Positions 1-11,695 of a stretch of 64,000 bases of DNA are shown here, one piece after another; position 1 is the stretch's first letter, and each line of letters starts with the position of its first letter. This DNA is from Excoecaria cochinchinensis (Eukaryota; Streptophyta; Magnoliopsida; Malpighiales; Euphorbiaceae), in contig CANTUQ010000031.1 of assembly GCA_947683425.1 (NCBI GenBank), positions 5,095,001 through 5,159,000 on the forward strand, in the 5' to 3' direction. The notes under the pieces are model-generated. The model did not search any database. It was not told the origin of the DNA and was given only the letters and a program-made list of their open reading frames with translations. Position numbers and translations under genes: made by a program.

Positions 1-930
1 TTGGTGGCATAAGATTTTAATTAAATTTTAATTTTATTAGTCACAAAATAAATATAATCCAAATTCATAATGCAATTTACTTGCAATAGTATCAATGTAC
101 GACAATAAAAATTCTTGATACATATTCTACTGTAAAGTAAGAATCCATCAAAACTAATAGAAACACAACATAAAATCAGTATCAATACCTAAATATTACA
201 AATATAAACTATGTAGTTCTAGCTGTTGAGAGGTGTTGCCCTTGCTTCTTATCTCATTCTTTAGTTGCTGCTGAGAAGTATGTTAATTTCCATTCGAAGT
301 ATTAAATACATGGAGCACTATACACTATTTGTTAGCATGAACACATTGATCAAAAGGTGCACATCACTCGTTGAATGTACAATTCATTTCTTATATAAAA
401 ATGGTGACTAAATGATCCTTACATGGTTGTAGATTTGACAAATTATATCACCCTTTTTGTTGCACCATTTTTGAATGCACTTCCTACGAGCAAACTACAA
501 ACAAGGACTGATAAAACATCAGCACTAAATTTATAAGCAGCATAATACTGAAGTGAAAGTGTCACTATCTTTGTACATGTATTAAAATAATAGTGTACAT
601 TCAATAAAAGTACAAAAATGTCACTAAACTTTCAACTGATAAAATGGAAGCCCAAATGTCATTTTTGAGGCCCGAAATGGGTTGTTAGAAAGGGCTGTCC
701 TTTAAAGCATGCGATCGGCTCGAAACGAGCTTTCCAAAAACATATTATAATAGGCAATCGGACACCCGTAGCAAAAGTTATGGCCGAAAATGCAAGACAC
801 TCACAAACTAAGAAAAACAAAAGTGATAGCTACTTAATTGGTCTATTATTTAATGCACGACTCATGAAAAGGTGCAGTACAAAAGAAAGAAATGCACGAT
901 TCATGAAGCAAAGCATGATTCGGTAAGCAT

Positions 931-1303
931 AGCACGACTCGGACATAGAATCATGAGTCGGTCACCAGAAGAACAAAGCAAGAAGAGAGAAAGAGAAAAA
1001 GAGAATAGCATGACTCGGTAAGCATAGCATGACTCGGACATAGAATCACGAGTCGGTCAACAGAAGGACAAAGCAAGAAGAGAGAAAGAGAAAAAGAGAA
1101 TAGCACGACTCGGTAAGCATAGCACGACTCGGACATAGAATCATGAGTCGGTCACCAGAAGAACAAAGCAAGAAGAGAGAAAGAGAAAAATAGAATAGCA
1201 CGACTCGGATATAGAATCACGAGTCAGTCACCAGAAGAACAAAGCAAGAAGAGAGAAAGAGAAAAAGAGAATAGCACGACTCGAACAGAGAATCACGACT
1301 CGG
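931..1303. repeat. 95-bp tandem repeat, about four copies
   Basis: Copies start at 931, 1026, 1121 and 1197. The first two steps are 95 bases; the third is 76 because a 19-base segment is missing. Each copy holds agcacgactcggacatagaa, a gagtcgg complement, and a purine-rich stretch with aagcaagaagagagaaagag. The cacgactcgg/gagtcgg halves make short inverted repeats. Small open frames across it are artefacts of the repeat. Confidence 0.8.
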
Positions 1304-1532
1304 ACAGATGCATAAAAACAACTCCACCAAATTTTTATTTTAATTTAGCCAATTGAGTCAATTAATAATTGTTCCACAGCAAATTAATTAAAGAAAACAA
1401 AAGAAAAATTAAAAACAAAAAAAATCCGAAACAACAATTTCATCACAAACCCAAACTCAAAACAGGGGATTGACTAGAAATTTGAAAAACAGTTAACAAA
1501 TTAACAAATTAACAGAAGGGTTTTTTCAATTT

Positions 1533-1851
1533 CTCACTTACCTGAAATCGCAAATTCCACAGTGCCCTAGTCCGATCAGTAAGAAGGAGAGAGTTGAGGG
1601 TCACGAGAGAGAGATGGTGAGAACATTTGGTTTCGTAAAGACATAAAAGTAACAAGAACAAGAAACCAAAATCACCTTCAGTAAACAAAAATGGCTAAAC
1701 AAAAAAATTAAAATCTAACCTTCGAAACAAGCTGTGAAAGGGAAGTTCGGAGGAGTGAATGCGAGAGAGAGAGAGAGAAAGAGAGGAGCAGCTATGTGAC
1801 GAGGAAGAAGAGAAGAAAATGGGATAGGTTGAAGAAAAAGAATAATTTATA
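1533..1851 (-). promoter_or_regulatory. Possible minus-strand promoter and first exon of the CACTA transcript
   Basis: Read on the minus strand, TATAAATT lies at 1851-1844. It is followed by a pyrimidine-rich stretch typical of plant 5' leaders and a good splice donor, CAG|GTAAGT, with the exon ending at 1542. This fits the 5' end of a transposase gene reading into the element. No coding exon is visible in the window, so this is inference from sequence signals only. Confidence 0.35.
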
Positions 1852-1960
1852 CCTAGGGCAAATTATAAATTACCAACCGAAATAGCAACAGAAATTAATG
1901 CGGTTGCTAAAGTAGCAATAGAAATCCAATTCCGTTGCTAATTTAGCAGCGGAATTCAAA

Positions 1961-2077
1961 TTTCGTTGCTATTCTAACAACTGAATTATTTTAAGGTGCG
2001 TTATTTAGCAACAGAATTTAATTTTCGTTGCTAAATTAGCACCTTAAAATAATTCAGTTGTCAGAATAGCAACGGAA
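1961..2077. repeat. Long inverted repeat inside the CACTA subterminal region
   Basis: Arms 1961-1999 and 2039-2077 are reverse complements with very few mismatches (both contain the sense or antisense of CAACTGAATTATTTTAAGG). The spacer is about 39 bases. The structure could extrude as a hairpin. Confidence 0.7.
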
Positions 2078-2167
2078 TTCCAATTTTGTTACTAAATTGG
2101 AATTCCATTGCTAAATTAGCAACGGAATTCCAATTTTGTTACTAAATTGGAATTCCATTGCTAAATT
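2068..2167. repeat. 50-bp perfect tandem duplication
   Basis: Two consecutive 50-base units start at 2068 and 2118, each running from agcaacggaattccaatttt to the next agc. It is a local amplification of the subterminal motif. Confidence 0.8.
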
Positions 2168-2550
2168 AGCAACGGAATTGGATTTCCGTTGCTAATTTAG
2201 CAACGTAATTTATTTTCCGTTGCTAGCAGTTGCAAAATTAGCAATGGAATTTAATTTTCGTTGCTAAAGTTTGTTACAAAAAATTTTCGCCAGCTACTGG
2301 CGCTATACTTAGCAATAGTATTGACATTCCGTTGCTAATTCCCATTGCCATTTTTTAGCGCTAAAATTTCCCGCATTATTTAGCAACGGAATTTCACCAT
2401 TTTTCATTCCATTGCTAAATCAAAAAATTTCAACCAGTTTTAGCATCGGAATTTATTTTTCGTTGCTAAATAGCAACGGAATTCGATTTTCGTTGCTAAA
2501 ATAGCAACATAAATTATTCCATTGCTAATTTTCCGTTGCTTTTTGCATAA

Positions 2551-2562
2551 TTTCTTGTAGTG
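2551..2562 (-). repeat. CACTA terminal inverted repeat
   Basis: On the minus strand this reads CACTACAAGAAA, matching the consensus terminus of plant CACTA transposons. It sits at the outer edge of the subterminal repeat block. Confidence 0.78.
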
Positions 2563-3515
2563 TCCCCAAACTTAACCCAACTATACACCATATTCATTAA
2601 TTTAGCCAAAATTATACTAAAAATCACAATTTCCTCATATCCTCACATTAACAACTTTCACTTCAATTCATCATCTTTCCTTAAATCCATTCAAAAATTC
2701 AACTCAAAGTTAACAATTTTCATGCAAACATACACATAGCCATGCTCAATTTCATCAATTACTAGAAATTCATATCCTAACTCAATATGATTTGAAATGC
2801 AAAACTCCCAAACCTCAACTCATTTGCTCCAAAAAGCTTCCTTGGCTGCTCTTGCTCCCAAATCCATCCAAGGTCTTTCTCATCCAAAAGCCTCATCAAA
2901 CACATACAAATACACAAAACATAAATCTAGGGTTTTTCTAATCAAACGAATAAAGAAAATCAAAACTTAAAACTCACATTTCCTTAACAAACTCTTCACT
3001 TAAATATCTTGAACTAACAAACTTCATCATCTAAATCTTGGGCTTGATCTAAGAGAGAGCAAATGGCATTGAAGCAAGAAGGGAAAGAAGGAGAAGATGA
3101 TGAGGGCAAGAACGGGGAGAACGGGAGAGGGGAGAGCAGATTTTCTGCCCTCTCTCTCCTTCTCTCACTTCTTTTATACCTCCTCTAATCTCCTTGCCAC
3201 ATGTCACCATGCCATTGGTCCAACCTTGATATTTTTGTCAAATTCTCTTTTTAATCCCTCACTACTCATATCTTTATACATTGAGACTTATAACTTAATA
3301 ATCCTTCACATTGGCCCACTTAATTAATTTTATCCTTTCAATCATGTCCTAATTTCATATTTCACAATTTTACCATTGGCCGCACTTGCCGAAACTTTTA
3401 CATTAATTCTTAAATCGCCCATTCGATACACCCAACACTATAACTTTCATATCTTTAGTCACCACTTATCCTCAATATGCCCAAATCCTTCTAGGGTACA
3501 TTTTGGGTTGTTACA
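2563..3515 (-). mobile_element. Tekay/Del-like LTR, 5' part, minus orientation
   Basis: On the minus strand the edge at 3515 starts TGTAACAACCCAAAATG, like the LTR that starts at 51992. It has a TATA box (3178-3171) followed by a leader with CTGCTCTCCCC, resembling the layout of the other two Tekay-like LTRs in the window. Its left end is replaced by the CACTA terminus at 2562. It interrupts the integrase of element A at 3516. Small open frames within it are not credible genes. Confidence 0.6.
3171..3178 (-). promoter_or_regulatory. TATA box of the Tekay-like LTR
   Basis: On the minus strand GGTATAAAAG is followed about 30 bases on by a purine/pyrimidine-rich leader, a normal promoter layout. 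Confidence 0.5.
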
Positions 3516-4221
3516 TTTGATGAAGTAATCGATAGCTGCTACAATATACTGATGTCCATTTGAAGCTGTCGGATGTATTTCTCCCATAATGTCGATTCCC
3601 CAAGCTGCGAATGGCCATGGAGATGTAAGGTTACATAATTCTGAAACTGGCAGATGCCTTAAGTCTGTATACTATTGACATAGGTGACACTGCTTTACAT
3701 ATCTAGAACAATATCTATCCATCGTGAGCCAAAAGAACCCTTGATGCATGATTTTATTTGAAAGTGTTAACCCTTTCATGTGAGCACCACAGACCCCTAC
3801 ATGTGTTTTTTCCAATCACCTTTTAAGCCTCTTTCTCATCTAAGCATCTCAGCTGGATCCCATCAGGTTGTCTTTTATACAGTGTTCCATTTATGCTAAT
3901 AAACTTAGCAGATAACTTGCGAATCATTCTTTGATATTTCTCAGTGGCTCCTTATGAAATTCTAACCTTTCTAAATAATATGAACATCATAAAACCATGG
4001 CTATCCATCGGTCGCCTCAACATCTATCACCTGTTCAGCTTCAAAGCATGGGTTGCTTGAACTAGCGATCAATACTGGCTTCATAACTACTCCTTGTGGA
4101 TTATCCCATATAGATACTAAAGTGGCGAGGGCATCGACAAGTTGGTTCTCATACCTTAGCACATATTCGAAGGTGCATACCTCAAACTGACTACTTAATG
4201 CCTTTAAGCATTTTACGTACG
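3516..4221 (-). pseudogene. Element A: end of plant-type RNase H and integrase N-terminal half
   Basis: Frames at 4001-4216 give the end of the second RNase H (ENQLVDALATLVSIWDNPQG). Further down the minus strand come a degraded zinc-binding region and the integrase core start (LTSPWPFAAWGIDIMGEI, then AIDYF), which in element F contains the first catalytic Asp. The sequence stops at 3516, where a Tekay-like LTR was inserted; the remaining catalytic residues are not in the window. Stops and frameshifts are frequent. It is clearly homologous to 45700-46390 of element F. Confidence 0.8.
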
Positions 4222-5792
4222 TGTGACACGCGCTGAACCCCGGGGCGCCCCGAACGCCCGCTTTTAGAGCGATCGAGAGAGGTTCATAAAACTTGTAAGA
4301 AATTACAAGTGCGTCTATTTTGGGCAATAAGGAGGTTTCATGGAGTCGCCACCCAATAGAACATTGGAAAAGTTCGTCTAGCATAAGTGAGACTACGACA
4401 GTGCAGCTATGTCCATCATAGGCAAGCCGGAGGTGTCTTGGAGGCTCCACCCTAATATTAGGATGGCCCTATCAGCCTCGCGCTTAGGCAAACCAAATGT
4501 GTCTTGGAGGCCCCACCCTAACAGAACATTAGGATGGCCCTCTCGCCTCGTGGCACCTAGGACCGTGCAAATTTAGCCTTTTTACAGGACACAAGAGGTG
4601 TCTTGGAGGCCCCATCCCAATAGAACATTGAGATGGCCCTCTCGCCTCGTTGATCCCAAAGACCAGAGAAGGTTCGGGACTTCCCATTTATTCATACCTT
4701 GGTTAAGTTTATAATTGAGTTTTGAATTTAGCGTTTCATCCCATTTCTCATTCAATTTTAATGCAATTCAATTTAACGTGCATGTCAATCACATAATGAA
4801 AGCGGTAAATAAAGTAAATGAAAGCAAAATAAATTACAATAAAACTAGGGGCGGAATATAACTCCTATTGTAAATAAAAAATAAATCATACATAAAACAG
4901 GCTATTTGTTAAAGATGAGGATATTGGTCCTCACATGCATATTTAAAGAAAATAATTTTAATGTGACAATTTATTTTGGATGGAAGAAACTAGGACATTG
5001 GTCCCATTTTTATTAAAAAAATCCAAGTTTAGTTAATAGAAAGACTTTTGTGATTTTTTTTTAGCGTGCATGAGAAAATAAATTTATTAAAAATTACATA
5101 ATAAAAATACAATAAACCCAAAAATAATAAAAAAATAAAGAATGACGAATCCACTTGAAAAGCATCTCCAAATCTCCATGGGCTCCCACTTGGTATGGAA
5201 AAATACTCACACATAAAAATAAGTATTGAAAAAAAAAACACAAATAAAAGTGAAGTTAGTAATAAAAAAATTAATTTAAACATGTAATAAAAATAAAAAC
5301 AAATAAATATGCATCATGTATGGTAAATCAATTAAATGTCATAACAAAATATGCAACTTTTCATAGTAACAATTCAACATGCATAAATAATAAAAAATAA
5401 CAACAATAATAAAATTCAACATGCATGAAAACATAAATAATAATAAAAAATAATAATGATAATGATAATAATAACAAATTATAATAATAAACAGGACTAA
5501 TAAAAATAATGATAATGATAGTAATAATGATAAATAATAACTAATAATAACACTAATCACAATAATAATAACAATACTAATGATAATAATAATAATAATA
5601 TAATAACATAAATAAGATGAACAATCAAATTAAATATGCAAGAATAAAATGAAATAAAATAAATATAACATATTAAAACATGATGAATAATAATACCAAT
5701 AAAAATAACAATAATAGTTTATGAACAACAATGATGATAATGATAATCATAAAAATAGAAACAAAAGATGAATAATCAAATAAAGAACAAAA

Positions 5793-5794
5793 GG

Positions 5795-5835
<41 letters not shown>
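5793..5835. repeat. (AAT)n microsatellite
   Basis: About fourteen uninterrupted taa/aat units within the AT-rich part of the solo LTR. Confidence 0.85.
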
Positions 5836-5836
<1 letters not shown>

Positions 5837-6269
5837 TGAACAATTAAATACGAACCCAAGAAATAAGAAGCAAAAAATAATAGATCTAAAATAATTTACA
5901 TGATAACTATTTAATTGTAAATAAAAATTGAACTAAAAATTAAGCCAAAAATGCTTACCCTCAAATTTTGATGTAATAAGTGAAGGCAAGTGATTAATCT
6001 CCTTGTCTTGATTTTTAAGAATGATATTAGAAAAATAAAATATTAAAAAGAAATTTTAACTTAAGAACAAGTAATTAATTTATTTGTCTCAAGGTAGAAT
6101 TGTTAAATAAAAAGGAAGAAAATTCCCAAGAACAAAAATTGTTCTTTTTGCCTTAAAAATTAACTTAGGAAAATCCTTTACAAAGTTGAGAGAATTTGTT
6201 CTTGAGAAGAAAGAAGAAGAAAATAATTTTTCTCTAAAAAAAATCCCCCTAATTCTCTCTCCAAAAAAC

Positions 6270-6277
6270 ATTTTATA
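6270..6277 (-). promoter_or_regulatory. TATA box of the solo LTR
   Basis: The minus strand reads GGTATAAAATG, followed by a purine-rich leader. The GC-rich block of the LTR lies 180-290 bases upstream, as in the other LTRs of this family. Confidence 0.55.
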
Positions 6278-6817
6278 CCTCCCAAAAAAATTCAGATTTT
6301 AATTGAAGAAAATTAAAATCAAATTAATTTTCATAACCACAAAAAACTGATAAATTTGAAAGGTTGGAAAATAAAAGGTTTTAGAATTAAATTCTATGAA
6401 AAAAAAATGAAGAAAAAGCATTAAAAATGAAGAAAAATGGGCCAAAACCAAAAAGGCTGTCGGGGGCGAAATCAGGCGCACACGGGAGAGCGACGCGCAA
6501 GCCGTCGCTCGCGCACAGCGCGCGCTCACCGCCCAGCGAATGGGCTGCGCCCAGGGGTGCTGCCGCACCCTGACACTCGCAATTTATTTTTTAATTTTTT
6601 CCTAAAATACACTAATTTCAAAACATACCCTTTTTGTCTCAAAATAATTTTTAAAACATTTAAAATATTTTTTTAAAATGCATTTTTATTTATTTCTAAT
6701 AAATCAATCCGACAAGGAAATTGTCATTTCCAACTTTCATTTTTGCCTATAAATCGGCACACTTAATTTCATCATTGGGTAATCCTGATCTAGGCTGCTT
6801 GGGACCCGGTGTCTATA

Positions 6818-7870
6818 GTACGGGAGTAAACGTTCTTCCTTAACTGACCATTCTCCCCAAACCTGATGAATTACTAGTGACAAATCCCCGAAGACTTTTG
6901 CGATTTTTGCCCCTAAAGCTAACAGTGCTTTTAACCCGAACACACAAGTTTCGTACTCAGCTTCATTGTCAGTCGCTTTGTATCTCAACTTTTTAGCTAA
7001 AGGAAGCTTTTTACCATCTGGAGTTACGAGAATCACCCTTGCTCCGGCTCTTTTACTATTAATTGCTCCATCAAAATACATCTGCTACCCTTGAACTAAA
7101 ATAGTAGTGATGTCCTCATCAGGAAATTCATAATCAACTCGGTTGCCTTCGAGATGATGTTCAACTAGGAATTCTGCTATAGCCCATCCCTTAATTGTTT
7201 TCCTAGTGATTTAGTCTATGTCAAACTCTTGGAACAAAATCAACCATCTTCCCATCTTCCCCAACAAAGAAATTGCCTCTTGAAGGTATCTAAGGGGATT
7301 CTGTTTAGCAACCGCTTGTACCTTATAAGAATGAAAATAGTGTCTTAACTTCTTAGAAGCCCACATTACCGCTAGGCAGATCTTTTCCACTTTAACATAC
7401 TTGGCTTCATATGGAAGGAATTTCTTCCTAAGGTAGTAAACTACAAACTCGACCCCAAATTCATCATCCTGAGCGAACATAGCACTTGCCGAACTCTCTT
7501 CGATTGCTAAATAAAGAATCAACGACCTCGTCAGTTGTGGTGGTCGCAGGATTGGAGGGAGTAAAAGGTATTTTTTGATGATATTAAAGGCTTTCTAGCA
7601 GTCATCGTTCCACTTAACAGGTTATTTTTTCCTAAAAAGCTTAAAAATTGGCTCACAAATCAAAGCGACCTTAGCAATAAATTGGCTAATGTACTGTAAT
7701 CGGCCTAGAAATCCTCTAACTCCCTTCTCTTTTTGAGGTACTTGCATTTCTCTGATAGCTTTGACCTTATTGGGATCTACTTCAATTCCTCTCTGGCTTA
7801 TCACATGACCCAGTAACTTACTTGAGGTAACCCCAAATATGCACTTCTTGGGATTAAGGCGAAGATTGTA
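6818..7870 (-). pseudogene. Element A: two RNase H domains
   Basis: 7211-7522 encodes the gypsy-type RNase H that follows RT (YYLRKKFLPYEAKYVKVEK, then KLRHYFHSYKVQAVAKQNPL). 6823-7081 encodes the start of a second, plant/archaeal-type RNase H (FDGAINSKRAGARV, NEAEYE, VFGDLSLVIHQ). The two domains in series are a known trait of Tat elements. 7622-7804 is the RT-to-RNase H junction (RGIEVDPNKVKAIREMQVPQ). Stops separate the pieces, and the second RNase H is cut at 6818 by the solo LTR. Confidence 0.82.
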
Positions 7871-8600
7871 TTTGTTGATCCTCTAAAATAACTTATCTAG
7901 AGCTTCAAAATGACCCTCTCGAGTAGCTGACTTGATCGTCATGTCATCGATATAAACCTCTACCTCCTTATGTATCAAATCGTCAAGGATCTTGGTAGCC
8001 ATCCTCTGATAGGTTGCCCCAGCATTCTTCAATCTGAAAGGCATCACTCTATAAGCAAAGGTCCCCCATTCAGTAATGAAAGCCATCTTAATTCGATCCA
8101 CCATCTTGTTGAGAATCTGATTGAACCCGGTATACCCGTCGATAAAACTATACATGCAATAAGCGGCAGCCCTATCAATCAAAATGTCTATATGAGGCAA
8201 AGGAAAGTCATCTTTTAGACAAGCTTTATTTAAATCCTGATAGTTTATGCATACACGAACTTTCCCGTTCTTTTTGGCCACAGGAATGACATTCGCTAAC
8301 TAAGTCGGATATTGAACCTCTATAAGGAATTTAGCTTCAATCTATTTATGAACCTCTTTTTTGACCTTTTTTGCCTATGCTGGCCTAAATCTTCTTAGCT
8401 TTTGCTTAATAGGTTTATGATCAGGGTATTTCACAACCAATTCCTGGCATGTCTTCGTAGGTCTAGGCAAAGACTTTTTCATATTTTTTAATATTCTCTC
8501 AAATTTTTCTCTCTCTTCAGGAGTTATGTCTAATGTTATCAAGATTTCTTTTAGGCTTTCCAAAGTTCCAAGATTAAATGGAGTTGTATTAGTTGAGTTA
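7871..8600 (-). pseudogene. Element A: reverse transcriptase
   Basis: The frame 7883-8281 carries core RT motifs: KVRVCINYQDLNKACLKDDF, the YSFIDGYTGFNQI segment with a catalytic Asp, and YIDDM, the metal-binding pair. 8375-8563 gives the upstream region (ITPEEREKFERILKN and KQKLRRFRPA). In-frame stops split it, so no functional enzyme could be made. It aligns with the RT of element F throughout. Confidence 0.85.
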
Positions 8601-9505
8601 ATATCAAATATGAATGAGTCATGATCATGATTTTATGAAATGAAATCGTGTGAAACATCACACAAGTAAGCAGAGTTGTTCATATTATTAAAATAACCAT
8701 TGCAACATACATCCTCATTAAAGAGTTCGAGAATAAAAAGAACATTTGAAAAATTATTGTCTTCTACTTCTGCCGTCACATGCACCGCAATCGATGTTTC
8801 AGCCATCTCATTATAGGGCAGAGACTTCTCAACTTCTTTTGGTGTAATCTTCAAGTCTACGATCTTCAACTCTGGCTTTGGCTCTTCAGTTTCCATCTTC
8901 TTCTTCCACTTCACTCTGGTAGCTAGTAAGTTATCCATGACAACCTCCTCTGAATCCTCTCGATCCCAAACAATGCTCTAAGTCATAATCTCTTCATCCC
9001 AAAAGCCCTCAACTGTATTGACCATTCCACTAGACCTGTCAAATACATCAATGAAAACTTTAAAACTTGGGATGATCTTCCCTTTAAACCACTAAGGCTT
9101 AGCCTCTCCGCAATAAGCACATTCTAATGTGGGCACAAAGCTTTGCATGATGTGGGGTATCTCACCAGACTTTTTATCAGCTTTACTCTTGACATTTGTA
9201 GCTGCATAATTCCTATCTTTTTGACCTCACGTGCTTACCGCTGCTCGTAGCCCTTGCGATTCCTTTCCTAAACCTGCACCTAGTAAGAAATTCATCCTCT
9301 TTATAATATTGACCACTATAAGGCTCCCGACTAAACTATTTTCTTCATCGATCATTGTTATATGGAATCCATTGAAGGGTTGATTTGAGATTTCCAATAT
9401 AGATACTTAATTTTCTCTAGCAGCCTTAATTGTCACTATCTACCCTTCGCTTGGAATCTTAATCATCCGATAAAGCGTACATCGAAACCCACCTAACTTA
9501 TAAAA
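8601..9505 (-). pseudogene. Element A: linker between protease and RT
   Basis: 8633-8938 matches the acidic linker of F, including the NNMNNSAYLCDVSHDF segment that is also kept as a relic in the pol-less elements. Near 9235-9300 the degraded minus strand still shows the G-patch-like glycine-rich motif that follows the protease in F. Heavily interrupted. Confidence 0.7.
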
Positions 9506-9904
9506 CTAATGTCTCCCAAGTAACACAGAAAAATTTGCTAGGATCGGTAAAACCATAAACTTAGCCTTAGTTTCTATCAGCCCTGTCTTCACAACCATTT
9601 TAAAAGTTCCTATAACTTGCCTTCTTGAATTGTCATAGGCTGTAACAGTTAGATCGAATTTTCTCAACATCGATTCATTCAGACCAAAGGCAAGTAATGT
9701 GACCAATGGGCAAATATTAATAGAGGATCCGTCGTCCACCATGACACAAGCGGTGTGCTTGTCATTGATTTGAGCCCTTATGTATAAAGGACGATTGTGG
9801 TTACGTCCCTCAGCAGGCAAATCTGCATCTATATACACCACCTTCTCTCCTGAGCCTCCTTTCACTAAATCTAACAATTTTGAAGGAGCAATGTTTGTAG
9901 CCAC
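9506..9904 (-). pseudogene. Element A: aspartic protease
   Basis: The open stretch encodes a retropepsin-like domain. It has the hallmark PAEGRNHNRPLYIRAQI, then VMVDDGSSINICP as the active-site loop, and ends in LGRH. The DDGSS form replaces the usual DTG/DSG and is shared with F, so it is a family trait and not a mutation. Confidence 0.82.
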
Positions 9905-10440
9905 AGTGAACTCACATAAAGCCTCAACTAACCTCTATTTATGAGATGGGGATTGCCTCAACAAATCCCATATAGAAATATGTGCTCAGGTCCTCTTCAT
10001 TTTCTTTTTCTTTTTCTTTTTCTTTTTCTATGAGTGATGGCATCGAAGTTTGTTGCTTTTCCATTTTTGGTACTACTCTTCCACTCATAGTAACTACTTT
10101 TACCTTTTCCTCTTTTTTTGAATCCCACAAATCTATTAGCTCACTGACCTCTTTACTTTCGCTTTCGCTGGATGTCTCTTAGCAATCGATCATACTAATA
10201 TGGCTCTCTTTATTCTTCTCTCCTTCCGTCTCAGTCGGGCGAGTAATCACCACATATTCATTTCCATATAAATCTTAAAGTATGAAACATTCAAGTAAAC
10301 TTGACCCAATCATGAACACTGGCGATGGGACAACGTTATAACAAGCTTTCTTTGCTTTCTCCCTTTTCTCTGGGTCGGAGATCTATTTATTATCAATCAG
10401 ATCTTGGATCTTATCCCTCAGGTGTTTGCACTAGTCTGTC
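9905..10440 (-). pseudogene. Element A: gag C-terminus
   Basis: Minus-strand translation shows KIQDLI, SDPEKRE, then an acidic region ending VTMSGRVVPKME and a Lys/Glu repeat made by a TTTTTC tract (9993-10028). This is the tail after the gag zinc knuckle. At 10437-10441 it runs straight into an LTR, so the rest of gag is gone. Confidence 0.72.
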
Positions 10441-11662
10441 AAATACCCGCTTTTAGGGTATTCGAGAGAGTTTTATAAGACTTGCAAAATATTTTAAGGG
10501 CGTCTATTTTGGGCAACAAGGAGGTGTTTTGGAGTCGCCACCCAATAAAACATTGGGAAATGTCATCTAGCCTCACTGAACCTAAGACAACGCATGTGTG
10601 TCTATTTTGGGCAATCAGATGTATTTTGGAATCCTCCTTCCAATAGAACATTGAAAAGATTCATCTAATATCGTGAAACCTAAGACGATGCATATACGTC
10701 TATTTTAGGCAAGCCATATATATTTTGGAGTCCACACCTCAATAGAATATTGGGATAGTTCGTCTAACCTCATGGAGCCTAAAATAATGCAACATGGGCC
10801 TATTTTGGGAAACAAGAGATATTTTGGAATTCCCTTTCCAATAGAACATTGGAAAGGTTTATCTAACCTTATTGATCCTAAGACCAGAAATAATTCGGGA
10901 CTTTCCATTTATTCATACCTTGATTAAATTATAATTGAGTTTTAAATTTAAACTTTCATTCCTTTTCTCATACATTTTAATGCAAAAATTAAAGCGCATA
11001 TCAATCACCTTGTGAAAGAGGTAAATTAAAGTAAATTAAACATAAAATAAATAAAAGCACAATAATTTACAATAAAACTAGGGGCGGAATATAACGCCCA
11101 CTGTAAATGAAATGTAAATCACACAAAAAATAGGGTATTTATTAAGGATGAGAACATTGGTCCTCGCATACATACTTAAAGAAAATAATTTTAAAGTGAC
11201 AATTTATTTGGATGGAAAACTAGGACATTGGTCCTATTTTATTAGAAAAAAACTCAATTTATTAATAAAAATATTTTTTATGATTTTCTTTTAAACGTGC
11301 AAAAAATAAATAATTTTATTAGAAATTACATGGCAAAATAAATGAAAAACCAAATAAAAAAATAATATAAATAATAAAAATAAATGGTCAAACCAAAGGA
11401 GTCTCCTAGATCTTTCTATTTGTTTGCAAGAATGCCCAAACAAGAAAAACAAGTATTAGAATAAAAAACAAACACAAAGAAAATTAATGTTAGTAATTAA
11501 GTCAAGAAAATTAATTAAACACATAAAATAATCAATAATAAATTAAAATAAATGAAAAGAATGCATTATGAATGTCAAATAAATTAAATGATATGATTGA
11601 AACAAATAAATGAACAAATTAATAGATTAATACATAAAAAACATAAAGAATAATAATAATGA

Positions 11663-11695
<33 letters not shown>

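Larger units (their letters stand above)
1881..2540. repeat. CACTA subterminal repeats (AGCAACGGAAT motif)
   Basis: A short motif, AGCAACGGAATT or its complement AATTCCGTTGCT, recurs more than twenty times in both orientations, with frequent one-base variants. Dense two-orientation repeats just inside the terminus are the transposase-binding architecture of CACTA elements. The function is known for the family and inferred here. Confidence 0.75.
1..2562 (-). mobile_element. CACTA (En/Spm-type) DNA transposon, one terminus and adjoining interior
   Basis: The right edge reads TTTCTTGTAGTG at 2551-2562, the reverse complement of CACTACAAGAAA, the classic plant CACTA terminal inverted repeat. Immediately inside it lies about 660 bases of subterminal repeats (1881-2540), as expected for CACTA ends, where transposase binds. 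The rest (1-1880) is AT-rich with no long open frame; it holds a 95-bp tandem repeat and a possible minus-strand promoter. The other terminus is outside the window, so length and autonomy are unknown. The 3-bp target-site duplication cannot be checked; the right flank is tcc (2563-2565). The insertion site is a Tekay-like LTR. Confidence 0.75.
4222..6817 (-). mobile_element. Solo LTR of the Tat family inside element A
   Basis: The plus strand runs TGTGACACGCGC ... GGTGTCTATA, so the LTR is in minus orientation. The 5-bp flanks match exactly: gtacg at 4217-4221 and at 6818-6822. Length is 2596 bp with no internal region, as left by LTR-LTR recombination. It contains the hairpin modules of the family (4337-4680), a PBS-like GGAGTCGCCA (4342-4351), a TATA box (6277-6270) and a GC-rich block (6460-6560). 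AT-rich simple repeats fill 5280-5860. No genes. Confidence 0.88.
3516..10440 (-). mobile_element. Tat-lineage Ty3/gypsy element A, minus strand, decayed
   Basis: Read from right to left, the pieces follow the order of element F: gag zinc-knuckle tail, protease, linker, RT, RNase H, second RNase H, integrase. A solo LTR (4222-6817) splits the second RNase H. The 5' side (leader, PBS, LTR, gag N-terminus) is missing at 10440 and the 3' side is cut at 3516 by a Tekay-like LTR. Many stops and frameshifts show it is old and inactive. Confidence 0.85.

Noticed and set aside
3097..3327. Small plus-strand ORF starting MMRARTGRTGEGRADFL
   Set aside because: Antisense to the Tekay-like LTR leader; no domain and not conserved in the other two LTRs.
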